A stretch of 64,000 bases of DNA from Pegoplata infirma (GCA_963921195.1 OY992536.1:90749007-90813006), one strand, 5' to 3'; positions 1 to 12,867 are shown, counted from the first letter of the stretch. Notes: generated by a model from the letters alone, not told the origin. A program made the numbers and translations.

Positions 1-150
1 AAAATGTCCTTGTCTTCCCCCCTCCTTTTTACCCCCAAAATATGAATTTGGGCCGCTAAGAAAAAATACGTGTCCCATTATTTTTTCTGATCTACAAAAT
101 AAAACCAATTCCATAAAGATCCGCGGGTGACACTAGGGAGACTTCCCTTG

Positions 151-425
151 TAAGTTGAGATTATTTAGAGTATGAATATTTGATGTTTGCATGCTAACAG
201 TATTACCTAATTTTCTAAAGAATTCTGATGATTGGGGAATTGGAACACCCCCGAAACGATCGTCAATTCATTCCTGAAAATTGCTTTCTCACTAAGTTGA
301 GATTATTTAGAGTATTAATATTTGATGTTTGCATGCTAACAGTATTACCTAATTTTCTAAAGAATTCTGATGATGGGGGAATTGGAACACCCCCGAAACG
401 ATCGTCAATTCATTCCTGAAAATTG
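151..425. repeat. Two tandem copies of a ~133-bp sequence (142-bp period)
   Basis: Positions 151-283 and 293-425 are nearly identical, including TAATTTTCTAAAGAATTCTG and a GAAACGATCGTCAATTCATT stretch. They lie in the intron or flank upstream of the first visible ABC exon. A diverged, inverted relative is at about 21015-21090, so this is a dispersed repeat that was tandemly duplicated here. The rest of 1-849 shows no gene. Confidence 0.75.
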
Positions 426-849
426 CCAAAATTTTTGAAAGCAAGAAACTCTATGAGTATTTAATGGGAGAATATCCTAATAAAGAAAGTAGAGTTATCA
501 TAAGTACTTGTTATGTTAATTCATAATGGGGAACATGAAAAAGCCTCGAATCAGAATAAACTCTTTTTCATAAATACATTTTCTTTAAAAGAGTTTCTTT
601 AAAAATTACAATGAAGACTCCTTTCTTTTGAATAGTTTTTCAAGAACCTGTTTTTCGTAAGAGTTCTTAAATAATCACACATTCTTCGAAAGAGTTCTGA
701 ACGAAATAGACTACAACATTCTCTTTAAAACCACTTAATTCAAAATCCTTCAATAATTTTAAGGTTCATTTAGGTTCATTAAATTCAAGTTACATTAAAA
801 TCGAACCGTTTTTCAATTCTTCATATATAAATTTCTTTCCTTGTCTTAG

Positions 850-3800
850 GGTCAATAAAAATGGTCAAGCTCAAAAAACTATCACAGATGCATATCGACG
901 ACCTGCAAAACGTTTAGATAACAAAACAGATCCTATGGATTTGTATATATTTACAGCGATCAATGTATCCATTATATTCTTTGCATTAACACGTTCCTTG
1001 TTGTTCTTTAATTTGGCCAAAAGATCTTCGACTAGTCTACATAATACTATGTTCCAAGGAGTAACCAGAGCTTCAATGTATTTCTTTAACACCAATCCAG
1101 CTGGACGTATATTAAATCGTTTCTCTAAAGATTTAGGACAAGTTGATGAAATATTACCGGGCGTTATGATGGATGTAACACAAATATTTTTGGCTATTTC
1201 TGGTATCATAGTGGTATTGTGTTTAGTAAATCCATGGTATTTATTGGCCACTGCCTTTTTGAGTGTTATTTTCTATTTTATGAGATCATTTTATTTGAAT
1301 ACGTCCAGAGATGTTAAACGTTTGGAGGCAATAAGTAAGTTGAAAATGGCAAAGCTCATCAAGGAAACAGTTATGATTTTTTTCTTTCTTTCTTTCTTTC
1401 TTAGCACGTTCTCCAATATACTCCCATATGGGAGCTTCCCTAAATGGTCTTTCTACGATACGGGCTTTTGGTGCCCAACAAGTTTTAATTTCAGAATTTG
1501 ATAATTATCAAGATTTACATAGTTCTGGTTACTTCATGTTTTTGGCCACCAGTCGCGCCTTTGGCTATTGGTTAGATTGTTGTTGTGTGATATATATAGC
1601 CATTATCACATTGAGTTTCTTTATATTTACACCCGAAAATGGTGGTAATGTTGGCTTAGCCATTACACAAGCTATGGGCATGACTGGTATGGTCCAATGG
1701 GGTATGCGTCAATCCGCAGAATTAGAGAATACTATGACCGCTGTTGAACGTGTGGTCGAATATGAAGATATAGAGCCTGAAGGTGATATGGAATCAAAAC
1801 CTAATAAGAAACCTCCGAAATCATGGCCTGAAGATGGTCATATTACATTCGATAACTTAAGTTTACGTTATTATCCGGATCCCCAATCCGAAAATGTTTT
1901 AAAATCTTTAAATATTTCCATAAAAGCTCGTGAGAAAGTTGGTATTGTTGGTCGTACGGGAGCTGGTAAATCATCGCTTATAAATGCTCTGTTTAGACTT
2001 TCATATAATGATGGTTCGGTGATAATCGACAAACGTGATACTAAAGATATGGGTCTACATGATTTACGTAGTAAAATTTCAATTATACCACAGGAGCCAG
2101 TATTGTTTTCGGGTACCATGCGTTATAATTTAGATCCATTTGATGAATATTCCGATGCTAAATTGTGGGAATCATTAGAAGAGGTAAGAAAAATTTCTAG
2201 ATGTTTAAGAAAAATTCTTAGATGCTGAGACATTTTTTCGTATAGAAGAATTCTGAGTTTCTGAGACATTTTTCGGTAAAGAAAAATTTTCCGATTCTGA
2301 GACATTTTTTCGTATAGGAAAATTCTCAGAATCTGAGACATTTTTCCGTTTAAAAAAATCTCAGATTCTGAGACATTTTCCATATAGAAAAATTCTCCAA
2401 TTCTGAGACATTTTTTCGTAAAGAAAAAGTTTCAGATTTTGGGACATTTTTCGGTATAGAAAAGTTCTTTGATTCTGAGATCTTTTTCGGTGTAGAAAAA
2501 TTGTATATAGAAAAATTGTATGTATATAGAAATTGTTTTGTTATCGAGAACTGTAGAATTTTCTATAGAGCATTTTTTGTTATCGATAACTACAGAATTT
2601 TGAAAATTTTTTACTATAGAAATTTTTTGTTATCGATAACTATAGAATTTTCTATATTTTTGTTATCGATAACTATAGAATTTTCTAAAGAAATTTTTTT
2701 GTTATCGATAACTATAGCATTTTCTATAGAAAATTTTTGGTTATCGATAACTATAGAATTTTCTATAGAAAATTTTTTGTTATCGATAACTATAGAATTT
2801 TCTATAGAAAATTGTTTGTTATCGATAACTATAGAATTTTCTATAGAAAATTGTTTGTTATCTATATCTATAGAATTTTCTATAGAAAATTTGTTGTTAT
2901 CGATAACTATAGAATTTTCTAAAGAAATTTTTTTGTTATCGAAAACTATAGAATTTTCTATAGAAAATTTTTTGTTATCGAAAACTATAGAATTTTCTAT
3001 AGAAAATTTTTTGTTATCGATAACTATAGAGTTTTCTATAGAAAATTTGTTGTTATCGATAACTATCGAATTTTCTATGGAAATTTTTTTGTTATCGATA
3101 ACTATAGAATTTTCTATAGAAATTTTTTTGCTATCGATAACTATAGAATTTTCTAAAGAAATTTTTTTGTTATCGATAACTATAGCATTTTCTATAGAAA
3201 ATTTTTGGTTATCGATAACTATAGAATTTTCTATAGAAAATTTTTTGTTATCGATAACTATAGAATTTTCTATAGAAAATTGTTTGTTATCGATAACTAT
3301 AGAATTTTCTATAGAAAATTGTTTGTTATCGATAACTTCAGAATTTTCTATAGAAAATTTTTTGCTATCGATAACTATAGAATTTTCTATAGAAAATTTG
3401 TTGTTATCGATAACTATAGAATTTTCTATAGAAATAGCTATAGAATTTTCTATAGAAAATTTTTTGCTATCGATAACTATAGAATTTTCTATAGAAATTT
3501 TTTTGTTATCGGTAACTATAGAATTTTCTATAGAAATTTTTTTGTTATCGATAACTATAGAATTTTCTATAGAAATTTTTTTGTTATCGATAACTATAGA
3601 ATTTTCTATAGAATTTTTTGTTATCGATAACTATAGAATTTTCTATAGAAAATTTTTTGTTATCGATAACTATAACTTTTCTATAGAAAATTTTTTGTTA
3701 TCTATATCTATAGAATTTTCTATAGAAAATTTGTTGTTATCGATAACTATAGAATTTTCTATAGAAAATTTTTTGTTATCGATAACTATAGAATTTTCTA

Positions 3801-6320
3801 TAGAACATTTTTTGCTATCGATAACTATAGAATTTTCTACAGAAAATATTTTGTTATCGATAACTATAGAATTTTTCTATAGAAAATTTTTTGTTATCGC
3901 TAACTATAGAATTTTCTATAGAAAATTTTTTGTTATCTATAACTATAGAATTTTTGCATAGAAAATTGGATAAGTTATTTATGTATCGATAACTTGTAGA
4001 ATTTTCTATTGAACATAGAAACTTGTACAATTTTCTATAAAAAATTTTAAGTTATCGATATATCAATATCTTATGCAATTTTCAATAGAAAATTTGAAGT
4101 TATCGGTAACTTTTACAATTTTCTATAGAAAATTTTAAGTTTATGGTATAGTGATAATTTACCCAATTTCTATAGAATTTTTTTTTCGATAAATCGATAA
4201 TTAACACAATTTTTTATAGAAAAATTCTCAGGTTCTGAGAAATTTTTTCGTTAAAAAAATTCTCAGATTCTGAAACATTTTTCCGTATAGCAGAAATCTC
4301 AGACTCTAAGACATTGTACCGCATAGCAAAATTCTCAGATTCTGAGACATTTTGCCGTATAGAAAAATTCTTAGATTCTGTGACATTTTTCCCGTATAGA
4401 AAAGTTTTGAGATTCTGAGACAATTTTTTCGTATAAAAAATGATCAGATTCTGAGACATTTTTCCGTATAGAAAAATTCTTAGATTCTGAAAAAATTTTT
4501 TCGTATAAAAAAACTCTCAGTTTCTCAGACATATTTTCTCAGTTCCTAAGACATTTTTTCGTATAGAAAAATTCTCAGATTCTGAGACATTTTTTCGTAT
4601 GGGGACATTTTTCCGTATAGAAAAATCCTCATATTCTGAGTCATTTTTCGTATAGTTTTCTATTCTAAGATTCTGAGGCATTTTCTTGTATAGAAAAATT
4701 CTCAGATTCTGGGACATTTTTCCTGATAGAACAGTTCTAAGATTCTGAGATATTTTTCCGTATAGAAAAATTCTCAAATTCCGAGACGTTTTCCCGTATA
4801 GGAAAATTCTCAGATTCTAAGACATTTTTCCGTATAGAAAATTCTCAGATTCTGAGACATTTTACCGTATAAAAAAATTCGCAGATTCTGAGACATTTTT
4901 CCGTATAGAAATTATTCTCAAATTCTGAGGCATTTTTTCGTATAGAAAAATTTTCAGATTCTGTGACATTTTTCTGTATAGAAAAATTTTTAGATTCTGA
5001 GACATTTTTCCGTATAAAAAAATTTGCAGATTCTGAGACATTTTTCCGCATTAAAAAATTCTCTGATTCTAAGACATTTTTCCGTATAGAAATTATTCTC
5101 AAATTCTGAGACATTTTTCCGTATAGAAAAATTTTCAGATTCTGGGACATTTTTCCTGATAGTTCTAAGATTCTGAGACATTTTTCCGTATAGAAAAATT
5201 TTTAGACTCTAAGACATTTTTCCGTATAGAAAAGTTTTATGATTCAAAGACATTTTTTTGGTATATAAAAATTCTCAGATTCTGAAAAATTTTTTCGTAT
5301 AGAAAAATTCTCAGATTCTGAGACATTTTTCGGTGTAGAAAAATTCTCCGATTCTGTTGAATTTTATAGAAAATTTCTGAGATTTCTGAAAATTTTTTTT
5401 AATATTTTTTTTTAATTTTTAAAATTGTTTTCTATTTATTTAGGTTAAACTCAAAGATGTTGTCCATGAATTACCCAGTGGCTTACACAGTAAAATTTCT
5501 GAAGGCGGTACTAATTTCTCAGTTGGTCAAAGACAGCTGGTATGTCTGGCCAGAGCTATATTGCGAGAAAATCGTATCCTAGTAATGGATGAAGCCACTG
5601 CTAATGTTGATCCACAAACAGATGCCTTAATACAAACCACCATACGCAATAAATTTCGACAATGTACAGTATTAACAATAGCCCATCGTCTGCATACGGT
5701 TATGGACTCCGATAAGGTTTTAGTAATGGATGCTGGAAGAGCCGTAGAATTTGGATCACCATTTGAATTGTTAACACAAAGTAAAACGCATATATTTTAT
5801 GGTATGGTCAAACAAACGGGAAATTCAACATTTGAAAGTTTATTGAAAGTAGCACAAAAGGTAAGAGCGGGCGGGGCATAGGATAAATAGTTCGGAAAGA
5901 ACGGGGATTAAACTACCGAGGAATTTCATTAGAAATTTTACAGTTTACTTTTGAAGTCAAATATTATCTAAAATGTATTTAGGAAATATCGTTAAAAAAT
6001 TAATTGAATAAATTTTTTTTTTGGTTTTTTTTTATTGATTCAATTAAAATATTAATTAGTATTGCTAATTTCAAAAATAAGTCTCAATTAATGTGTTCAT
6101 CAAAAATTTATTTATTTAATTTTATTTAATTAATATTACAAATTTTGTGATACTTCTGATATCAATTATTTTTTTCTTTGACTCAACGAATTTTGTAATT
6201 AAATCTTATTTTAATATTTTTATGTGTTACTTTTATTTCTTAATGTAATATATATAATTTGTTTACTTTCTTATCTTTTAGGCTCATGAGGACAATTTAA
6301 AAGCTAAAAAAGATTCTTGA
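850..6320 (+). CDS. ABCC/MRP-type ABC transporter, C-terminal part (partial, 4 exons)
   Basis: Exons 850-1334, 1405-2183, 5444-5860 and 6282-6320 join in frame (about 572 residues), with GT donors and AG acceptors at each junction and stop TGA at 6318-6320. The product is the second half of an ABC exporter of subfamily C, an ATP-driven multi-spanning membrane pump for organic anions. Visible are part of membrane domain 2 (exons 1-2, including SRDVKRLEA then TRSPIYSHMGASLNG across the first junction), then nucleotide-binding domain 2: Walker A GRTGAGKSSLI (near 1950), Q-loop IPQEPVLFSGT, signature FSVGQRQLVCLARA, Walker B RILVMDEATANVD and H-loop IAHRLHTVMDSD. The first codon is split (one base carried in), so upstream exons encoding domain 1 and NBD1 (roughly 700 residues in this family) lie outside the window. 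It most resembles the fly ABCC4-like group that includes l(2)03659. All key ATPase residues are present. Introns are 70, 3260 and 421 bp; the second is filled with minisatellites. Confidence 0.93.
2222..2500 (-). repeat. satA minisatellite, minus orientation (intron of ABC gene)
   Basis: About eight diverged copies of a ~36-bp unit (GAGACATTTTTCCGTATAGA core) start 40 bp after the donor of the second visible intron. The opposite-strand reading frame of the array is an artefact of the repeat. Confidence 0.85.
2577..4200. repeat. satB minisatellite: 39-bp palindromic units with TATCGATA
   Basis: About 40 units of 39 bp. Each unit contains two perfect palindromes, GTTATCGATAAC and TTTTCTATAGAAAA. 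I count about 28 intact TATCGATA octamers; others are mutated (TATCGAAA, TATCTATA). Units from about 3960 on decay and drift in spacing. A block near 2700-2890 recurs near 3168-3358 (468 bp = 12 units), so the array also grew by multi-unit duplication. Because 39 is divisible by 3, the array stays open as a 486-codon frame, which I do not regard as a gene. Confidence 0.9.
4205..5345 (-). repeat. satA minisatellite, minus orientation, main intronic array
   Basis: About 30 units of ~36 bp follow satB directly in the same intron and run to within 100 bp of the acceptor at 5442-5443. The unit has dyad symmetry: outer arms ATTCTGAGA / TCTCAGAAT, inner arms ATTTTTC / GAAAAAT. Confidence 0.9.
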
Positions 6321-6463
6321 CATTTCGTTACAGTACCTAAAGTATTTAAAGATTATATATTGAAAATATTAGAACCAATAACAAATCATCCAGCAAATGC
6401 TAGAATACAAAAGACATTATTTTTTGATAATACAACATCCACCACAACAACAGCAACACATAT

Positions 6464-6469
6464 AATAAA
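6464..6469 (+). terminator. Poly(A) signal of the ABC transporter
   Basis: AATAAA lies about 145 nt after the stop codon of the ABC gene, in a 3' UTR-like stretch with a short CAA-rich run. It is the first canonical hexamer in the right place and precedes the satellite array at 6.7 kb. Confidence 0.55.
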
Positions 6470-6714
6470 TTCTAAACCTAAATTTTTAGGCTAACATTTT
6501 CTAATAATATTAAATTAGAAAAAAAAAAGAATATAAAGAAAAAAAACATATTTATGAAACTTTAAAATATCAAAAATAATTTGGGAGGTTTATGGATAAT
6601 TTGATTCGAAAGAAGAGAATTTTGAATAGACTTTAAGTCAGGAAAATATATTTAAAATAATTTTATACACGCAAATATAAATTTAAACTAAAAAAAAAAT
6701 TATAAAAATAAATT

Positions 6715-7304
6715 CCTTTACGAAAAAATGTCTCAGATTCTAAAAAAACTTTCTTGAAATTTTTTATACAAAAAAATGTCTCATAATTTGAGAATTTTTC
6801 TAAATTGAAAATTGTCTCAGAATCTAAGAATTTTTCTACACAAATATATTTTTGACTTGAGAATTTTCCTTTACGGAAAATGTCTTTGAATCTGAGCATT
6901 TTTCTATAAGGAAAAATGTCTCAAAATCTGAGAATTTTTCTATACGGAAAAATGTCTTAGAATCTGAGAATTTTTTCTCACTAAAAAATGTCCCAGAATA
7001 TGCGAATTTTTCTGTACTAAAAAATGTTTCAGAATCTAAGAATTTTTCTATACTGAAAGCTGTCTCATAATCTAAAATTTTTTTATACGGAAAAAATATC
7101 TCATAATCTGACAATCTTTCTATACGGAAAAATATCTACGAATATGACAATTTTTCAGTATTTAAAAATGTCTCAGAATCTGAAAATATTACTATACGTC
7201 AAAATGTAACAGAATCTGAGAATTTTTCCATATAGAAAAATGTCTTAGAATCTGAGAATTTTTTTATATGCTAAAAAATGTCTCAGAATCTGAGAAGTTT
7301 TGTA
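6715..7304 (+). repeat. satA minisatellite, plus orientation, first segment
   Basis: The same 36-bp unit as in the ABC intron but inverted. This segment continues after 8371; the two are one array split by the MITE at 7307-8370. Confidence 0.85.
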
Positions 7305-7306
7305 TA

Positions 7307-8370
7307 CACCGAAAAAAATCCATGCAACATTTTACGAAATAAAATTTCGTACTTAATTGTTTCGTAAAATATACGAAAATTTACTTTATATTACGAAAAA
7401 TAAATTAGTCCGGACTTTCGTAAATTTACAAAACATACGAAAATATTTCGTAATCATGAAAATTTTTAATTTCCCTGCTCGAAAAGTTACCGGTCCTTGA
7501 TAGGTCATGTGACATGTCAAACGGAACGCAATGACATATCACTAACTTTGAAACCTTTCATATAAAGAGGCATAGGACTTACAATTAGAAAATTTTCAAA
7601 GTGTTTTTGAACTTCGAAATTTTATTTTAAGATTTATTTTTCCTTAATGCATTTTTAATGAATTTCTTAATTCCGAAACGCAAAAAAAAAGAAATGCCCA
7701 AAAATGTTTGTGTCCGAAAAAAAATTTCGTTAGAAAATTTGTGAAAAAGGTTGTTTTTTATTTAAGAAACATTTTAAAAAAAATTCTTTAAAATTGAACA
7801 ACGATTTTTTTTTGTAAATTTACAAAAATATATATTTAAAAAACTTTTTTATGCTAATTTGAGTATAGGTTTTTTTATATTTTGCTATATAGTCCTGACA
7901 AGATCTTGAAGAGATCGAAACACATGCTTTTTTAAAAAATATATCTAATATGTACGAATTGATTTTTGTAATTTACGAATCTATTTTGTGTAATATAGAA
8001 AATTGTTTCATACTTTTTCTTAAAAACTTATAATTTTTACGAAATAAATTTCTAAGCAAAAAGTACGAAACTATTCTTACAATGTACGAAACTATTCTTA
8101 CAATGGTAACATTTCGATCATATAAGACATACATTTTTTTGTAATATTTTATATCTAATATGTACGAATTTATTTTTGTAATTTACGAAATTATTTTGTA
8201 TAATATAGAAAATTGTTTCGTAAAAACAAAAAAATGTTTCGTAGAATGTAGTAAACATTTTCGTAAAAACTTATAATTTTTACGAAATAATTTCGTAAGC
8301 AAAAACTACGAAACTTTTCGTACAATGTACGAAACATTTCGTTCATATAAGGCATGAATTTTTTTCGGTG
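7307..8370. mobile_element. TIR element (MITE, TA target duplication) inserted in satA
   Basis: Termini are inverted copies (CACCGAAAAAAATCCATGC left; GCATGAATTTTTTTCGGTG right) flanked by TA on both sides. The flanking satA units join to a normal unit when the element is removed. The interior is rich in TACGAAA/TTTCGTA motifs and has no transposase frame. The TA duplication fits a Tc1/mariner-type non-autonomous element. Confidence 0.75.
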
Positions 8371-11280
8371 TACGGAAAATGTCTCAGAATCTGAGAATTT
8401 TTCTATACAAAAAAATGTCTTTGAATCTGGAAATTTTTTCTATGCGGAAAAATTTATTTATCGGAGAACTTTTCTATACTGACTAATATCTCTGAATCTG
8501 AGAATTTTTCTAAATGAAAAAATGTCTCAGAATCTGAAAATATTTCTATACGGAAAAAATGTCTCAGAATCTGAAAATATTTCGATACCGAAAAATGTCT
8601 CAGAATCTAAGAATTTTTCAATACGGAAAAATATCTCAGAATCTGAGAGGTTTTCTATACAAAAAATGTCTCAGAATCTGAGAACTTTTCTTTGCGGAAA
8701 AATTTCTCAGAATCTCAGAACTTTTCTATATGGAAAATAACTCAGAATCTGATAATTTTTGTATACGAAAAATTGTCTCAGAATCTGAGAATTTTTCTAT
8801 ACGAAATGTATCAGAATCCGAGAATGTCTTAAAATCAGAGAATTTTTCTATACTGAAAAAAGACTCAAAATCAGAAAAATTTTCTATACGGAAAAATGTT
8901 TAAGAATCTGAGAATTTTTCTATATGTCTCAGAATCTAAGAAATTTTTCTGTATGGAAAAATGTCACAGAATCTGAGAATTTTTCTATATGGAAAAATGT
9001 CTTAGAAACTGAGAATATTTTTACTCGAAAAAATGTCTCAGAATCTGAGAATTTTTCTATACGGAAAAATAACTTAGAATCTGGTAATTTTTGTATACGA
9101 AAAATTGTCTCAGAATATAAAAATTTTCTATACGGAAAAATGTTTTAGAAATTGAGAATTTTTCTATACGGAAAAATGTCTCAGAATCTGAGAATATTTC
9201 TATACGAAAATTAACCCATTCTGGGTAATTTTTGTATACGAAAAATTGTCTCAGGATCTAAAAATTTTCTATACGGAAAAATGTCTCAGAAATTGAGAAT
9301 TTTTCTATACGGAAAAATGTTTCAGAATCTAAAAATTTTTCTATGCGGAAAAATGTCTCAGAATCAGAAAATTTTTCCGTATACGAAAAAATGTCTCTGA
9401 ATCTGAGAATTTTTCTATACGGAAGAATGTCTCAGAATTTGAGAATTTTTCTATACGGAAGAATGTCTCAGAGTCTGAGAATTTTTCTATACGGAAAAAT
9501 AACTCTGAATCTGGTAATTTTTGTATACGAAAAATTGTCTCAGAATCTAAAAATTTTCTATACGGAAAAATGTTTAAGAAATTGAGAATTTTTCTTTACT
9601 GAAAAATGTCTCAGAATCTGAGAATTTTTCTATACGGAAAAATGTCTCAGAATCTGAGAATTTTTCTTTACAGAAAATGTATTTTTCTATATGAAAAAAT
9701 GTCGCAGAATCTAAGAATTTTTCTATACGGAAAAATAACTCAGATTCTGGTCATTTTTGTATACGAAAAATTGTCTCAGAATCTAAAAATTTTCTATACG
9801 GAAAAATGTTTAAGAAATTGAGAATTTTTCTTTACTGAAAATGTCTCAGAATCTGAGAATTTTTCTATGCGGAAAAATGTCTCAGAATCTGAGAATTTTT
9901 CTTTACAGAAAATGTATTTTTCTATATGAAAAAATGTCTCAGAACCTAAGAATTTTTCTATACGGAAAAATAACTCAGATTCTGGTCATTTTTGTATACG
10001 AAAAATTGTCTCAGAATCTATAAATTTTCTATACGGAAAAATGTCTCTGAAATTGAGAACTTTTCTATACGGAAAAATGTCTCAGAATCTAAAAATTTTT
10101 CTATGCGGAAAAATGTCTCAGAATCTGAAAATTTTTCCGTATACGAAAAAATGTCTCTGAATCTGAGAATTTTTCTATACGGAAGAATGTCTCAGAATTT
10201 GAGAATTTTTCTATACGGAAGAATGTCTCAGAATCTGAGAATTTTTCTATACCGAAAAATGTCTCAGAATCTGAGCATTTTTCTACTCGAAAAAATGTCT
10301 CAGAATCTGAGATTTTTTCTATGCGAAAAAATGTCTTAGAATCTGAGAATTTTTCTCTTAGAATTTTAGGTTTTTTCTATACGCGAAAAATGTCTCATGA
10401 TCTGATAATTTTTCTATACAAAAAAAAATGCCTCAGAATTTAAGAATTTTTCTACACGGAAAAAATGTCTCAGAGTCGGAGAATTTTTCTATACGGAAAA
10501 ATAACTCAGATTCTGGTCATTTTTGTATACGAAAAATTGTCTCAGAATCTAAAAATTTTCTATACGGAAAAATGTTTAAGAAATTGAGAATTTTTCTTTA
10601 CTGAAAATGTCTCAGAATCTGAGAATTTTTCTATGCGGAAAAATGTCTCAGAATCTGAGAATTTTTCTTTACAGAAAATGTATTTTTCTATATGAAAAAA
10701 TGTCTCAGAACCTAAGAATTTTTCTATACGGAAAAATAACTCAGATTCTGGTCATTTTTGTATACGAAAAATTGTCTTAGAATCTATAAATTTTCTATAC
10801 GGAAAAATGTCTCTGAAATTGAGAACTTTTCTATACGGAAAAATGTCTCAGAATCTAAAAATTTTTCTATGCGGAAAAATGTCTCAGAATCTGAAAATTT
10901 TTCCGTATACGAAAAAATGTCTCTGAATCTGAGAATTTTTCTATACGGAAGAATGTCTCAGAATTTGAGAATTTTTCTATACGGAAGAATGTCTCAGAAT
11001 CAGAGAATTTTTCTATACCGAAAAATGTCTCAGAATCTGAGCATTTTTCTACTCGAAAAAATGTCTCAGAATCTCAGATTTTTTTTTTGCAAAAAAATGT
11101 CTCAGAATCTGAGAATTTTTCTCTTAGAATTTTAGGTTTTTTCTATACGCAAAAAATGTCTCATGATCTGATAATTTGTCTATATAAAAAAAAAATGCCT
11201 CAGAATCAAAGAATTTTTTTCACGGAAAAAATGTCTCAGAATCGGAGAATTTTTCTATACGGAAAAAGTAACTCAGGAAA
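8371..11280 (+). repeat. satA minisatellite, plus orientation, main array with higher-order repeat
   Basis: About 80 units of ~36 bp. Variant units recur in the same order with a period of about 760-766 bp: the marker CCGTATACGAAAAAATGTC occurs at 9377, 10137 and 10903. A shorter ~235-bp repetition is visible at 9606-9985. Frames reading MSQNLRIFLYGK-like repeats come only from the period being a multiple of three. Confidence 0.88.
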
Positions 11281-12867
11281 TGAGAATAAACAACAATTTA
11301 TAATTTGAAAATTAAAATTTTTAATTCTAAAATTTAAATTTTTAATTACAAAATTGAAATTTTTAATTTAAAAATTTAAAATTTTTATTTAAAAATTTAA
11401 AATTTTTTATTTAAAAATTTAAAATTTTTATTTAAAAATTTAAATTTTTAATATTACAATGTAGAATGAAATTTAAAATTTTAAGTTTTTTTTTTATTAA
11501 TTTGAAATCTGCTTCATTCCAAAATTTTACCATTTATGGTGATTCAAAAATTAAAATATAAAATTTTAAGTGAATTTTTGTTTTTTTTTTAATTTTTATA
11601 AAATTCTAAATTTTCAAAATTTTTAGTTTTATTTTAAGTTTAACTTTACTTTCGAATCAAATTAACCTTAAAAAATTTTCCAAATATGAAATATATATAT
11701 ATCAAAATATAAAACTGGAAACTTTATGTACAACAAAAAAATATTTTTGAAAAAAAAAAAAAAAATAGTATAAAAGTAGATGACAATGTAAAATCTTATT
11801 AAAATAAGTGATTTAAGAATTTTTAAAATACAAAGTTTCAATTTTTTGTAAATTATCAACAAAAGAATTCAAAAATAACATTATTGCTTCTATAAAAAAA
11901 AATCCAACTTTTATAAGACAATAATTAATAAACAAACTAAAATACTAGATAAATGTGAAATAAAATTAGTAACTGTAATTTTTTTTTTTTTAAATTAAGT
12001 AATAAATAGATTCTTGATTTTGATACTAAATAATTAATAAATAATGTGTGCAATAAATTTATATATATATATATGTGTGTATATAGTAGTGAACAATAAC
12101 AATAATTATTTAATCCTTAAAGGATTTTAGTGTAAAAATACACAAAAATATATTTAAAAAGAAAAAAATATTTAGAAATTTATAAAAAAAAAAGTACTTA
12201 AAGAAAAAAAAACAGTATGTGTTCCAGTGAAAACGACAATATTTTTAACATTTGTTGGGCATTTTAAGTTTATATATTTTTATTATTTTTTTAATTTTTT
12301 AAGAATTATTATTTTAAAAATATAAATTTAATAATGATTTGTTAGTAAAAATTAAGAAAAAACAAATAATAAAAATCAAATTAAAACAAAAATACAAAAA
12401 GTAAATAATTGTGCTTTTTTTACCAGAATAGCTTTTAAAATATAAATTATTTATAAAAAACATTTTCAATAAGTGTTAGAATTTTATAAATAAAATAGAT
12501 TGTGTTCAATGAAAACTAAAAATATTTCAAAATGTAAATTTTAATAAAACTAATAAGTTAATTAATTCAAATTATGATTATTCGAGTAATCAACACTTTT
12601 TTAACATTAAAAAAAATCAATACAAGAATATTTTAAAAATATTAAAAAACATGATATGCAGCAAAAAATATTTTTAAACTCACTTAAAAATATAATAAAT
12701 TTTCAACTTTCTCTTTTACATTTCAGGTTTTTTTTTTGTGGCCCGAAAAAATAAATAAAATTTTAAACTGTGTTATTCCTGTATTATTTTTATACCATCC
12801 ATAATAACTTTGTAACACATTGAAATAAAGGTCTATGACCGATTTTCAGACAATCTAGTGATGTCCA
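11281..12867. other. AT-rich intergenic stretch, no gene
   Basis: Runs of AAATTTAAAATTTTTA-type sequence (11300-11460), long A and T tracts, and a short AT/GT microsatellite at 12058-12085. No frame with protein-like composition was seen on either strand. The end (12770-12867) resembles the dispersed fly repeat carrying GTGATGTCC. Confidence 0.6.

Noticed and set aside
871..1251. Minus-strand open frame over the ABC exon
   Set aside because: Shadow of the coding strand; no own features.
2501..3961. 486-codon open frame (LLSITIEFSIEN repeats)
   Set aside because: It is the satB array read in one frame. Unit length 39 is divisible by 3 and has no stop; two other frames read equally repetitive text. 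It lies inside an intron.
2222..11280. CRISPR-like array
   Set aside because: No constant repeats with variable spacers of fixed size, no cas genes, eukaryotic exons around; repeats are head-to-tail with no spacers.
8522..11308. Series of open frames with MSQNLRIFLYGK-like repeats (also on minus strand at 4.2-5.2 kb)
   Set aside because: Same 12-codon periodicity from the 36-bp satA unit in both orientations; no start context or domain.
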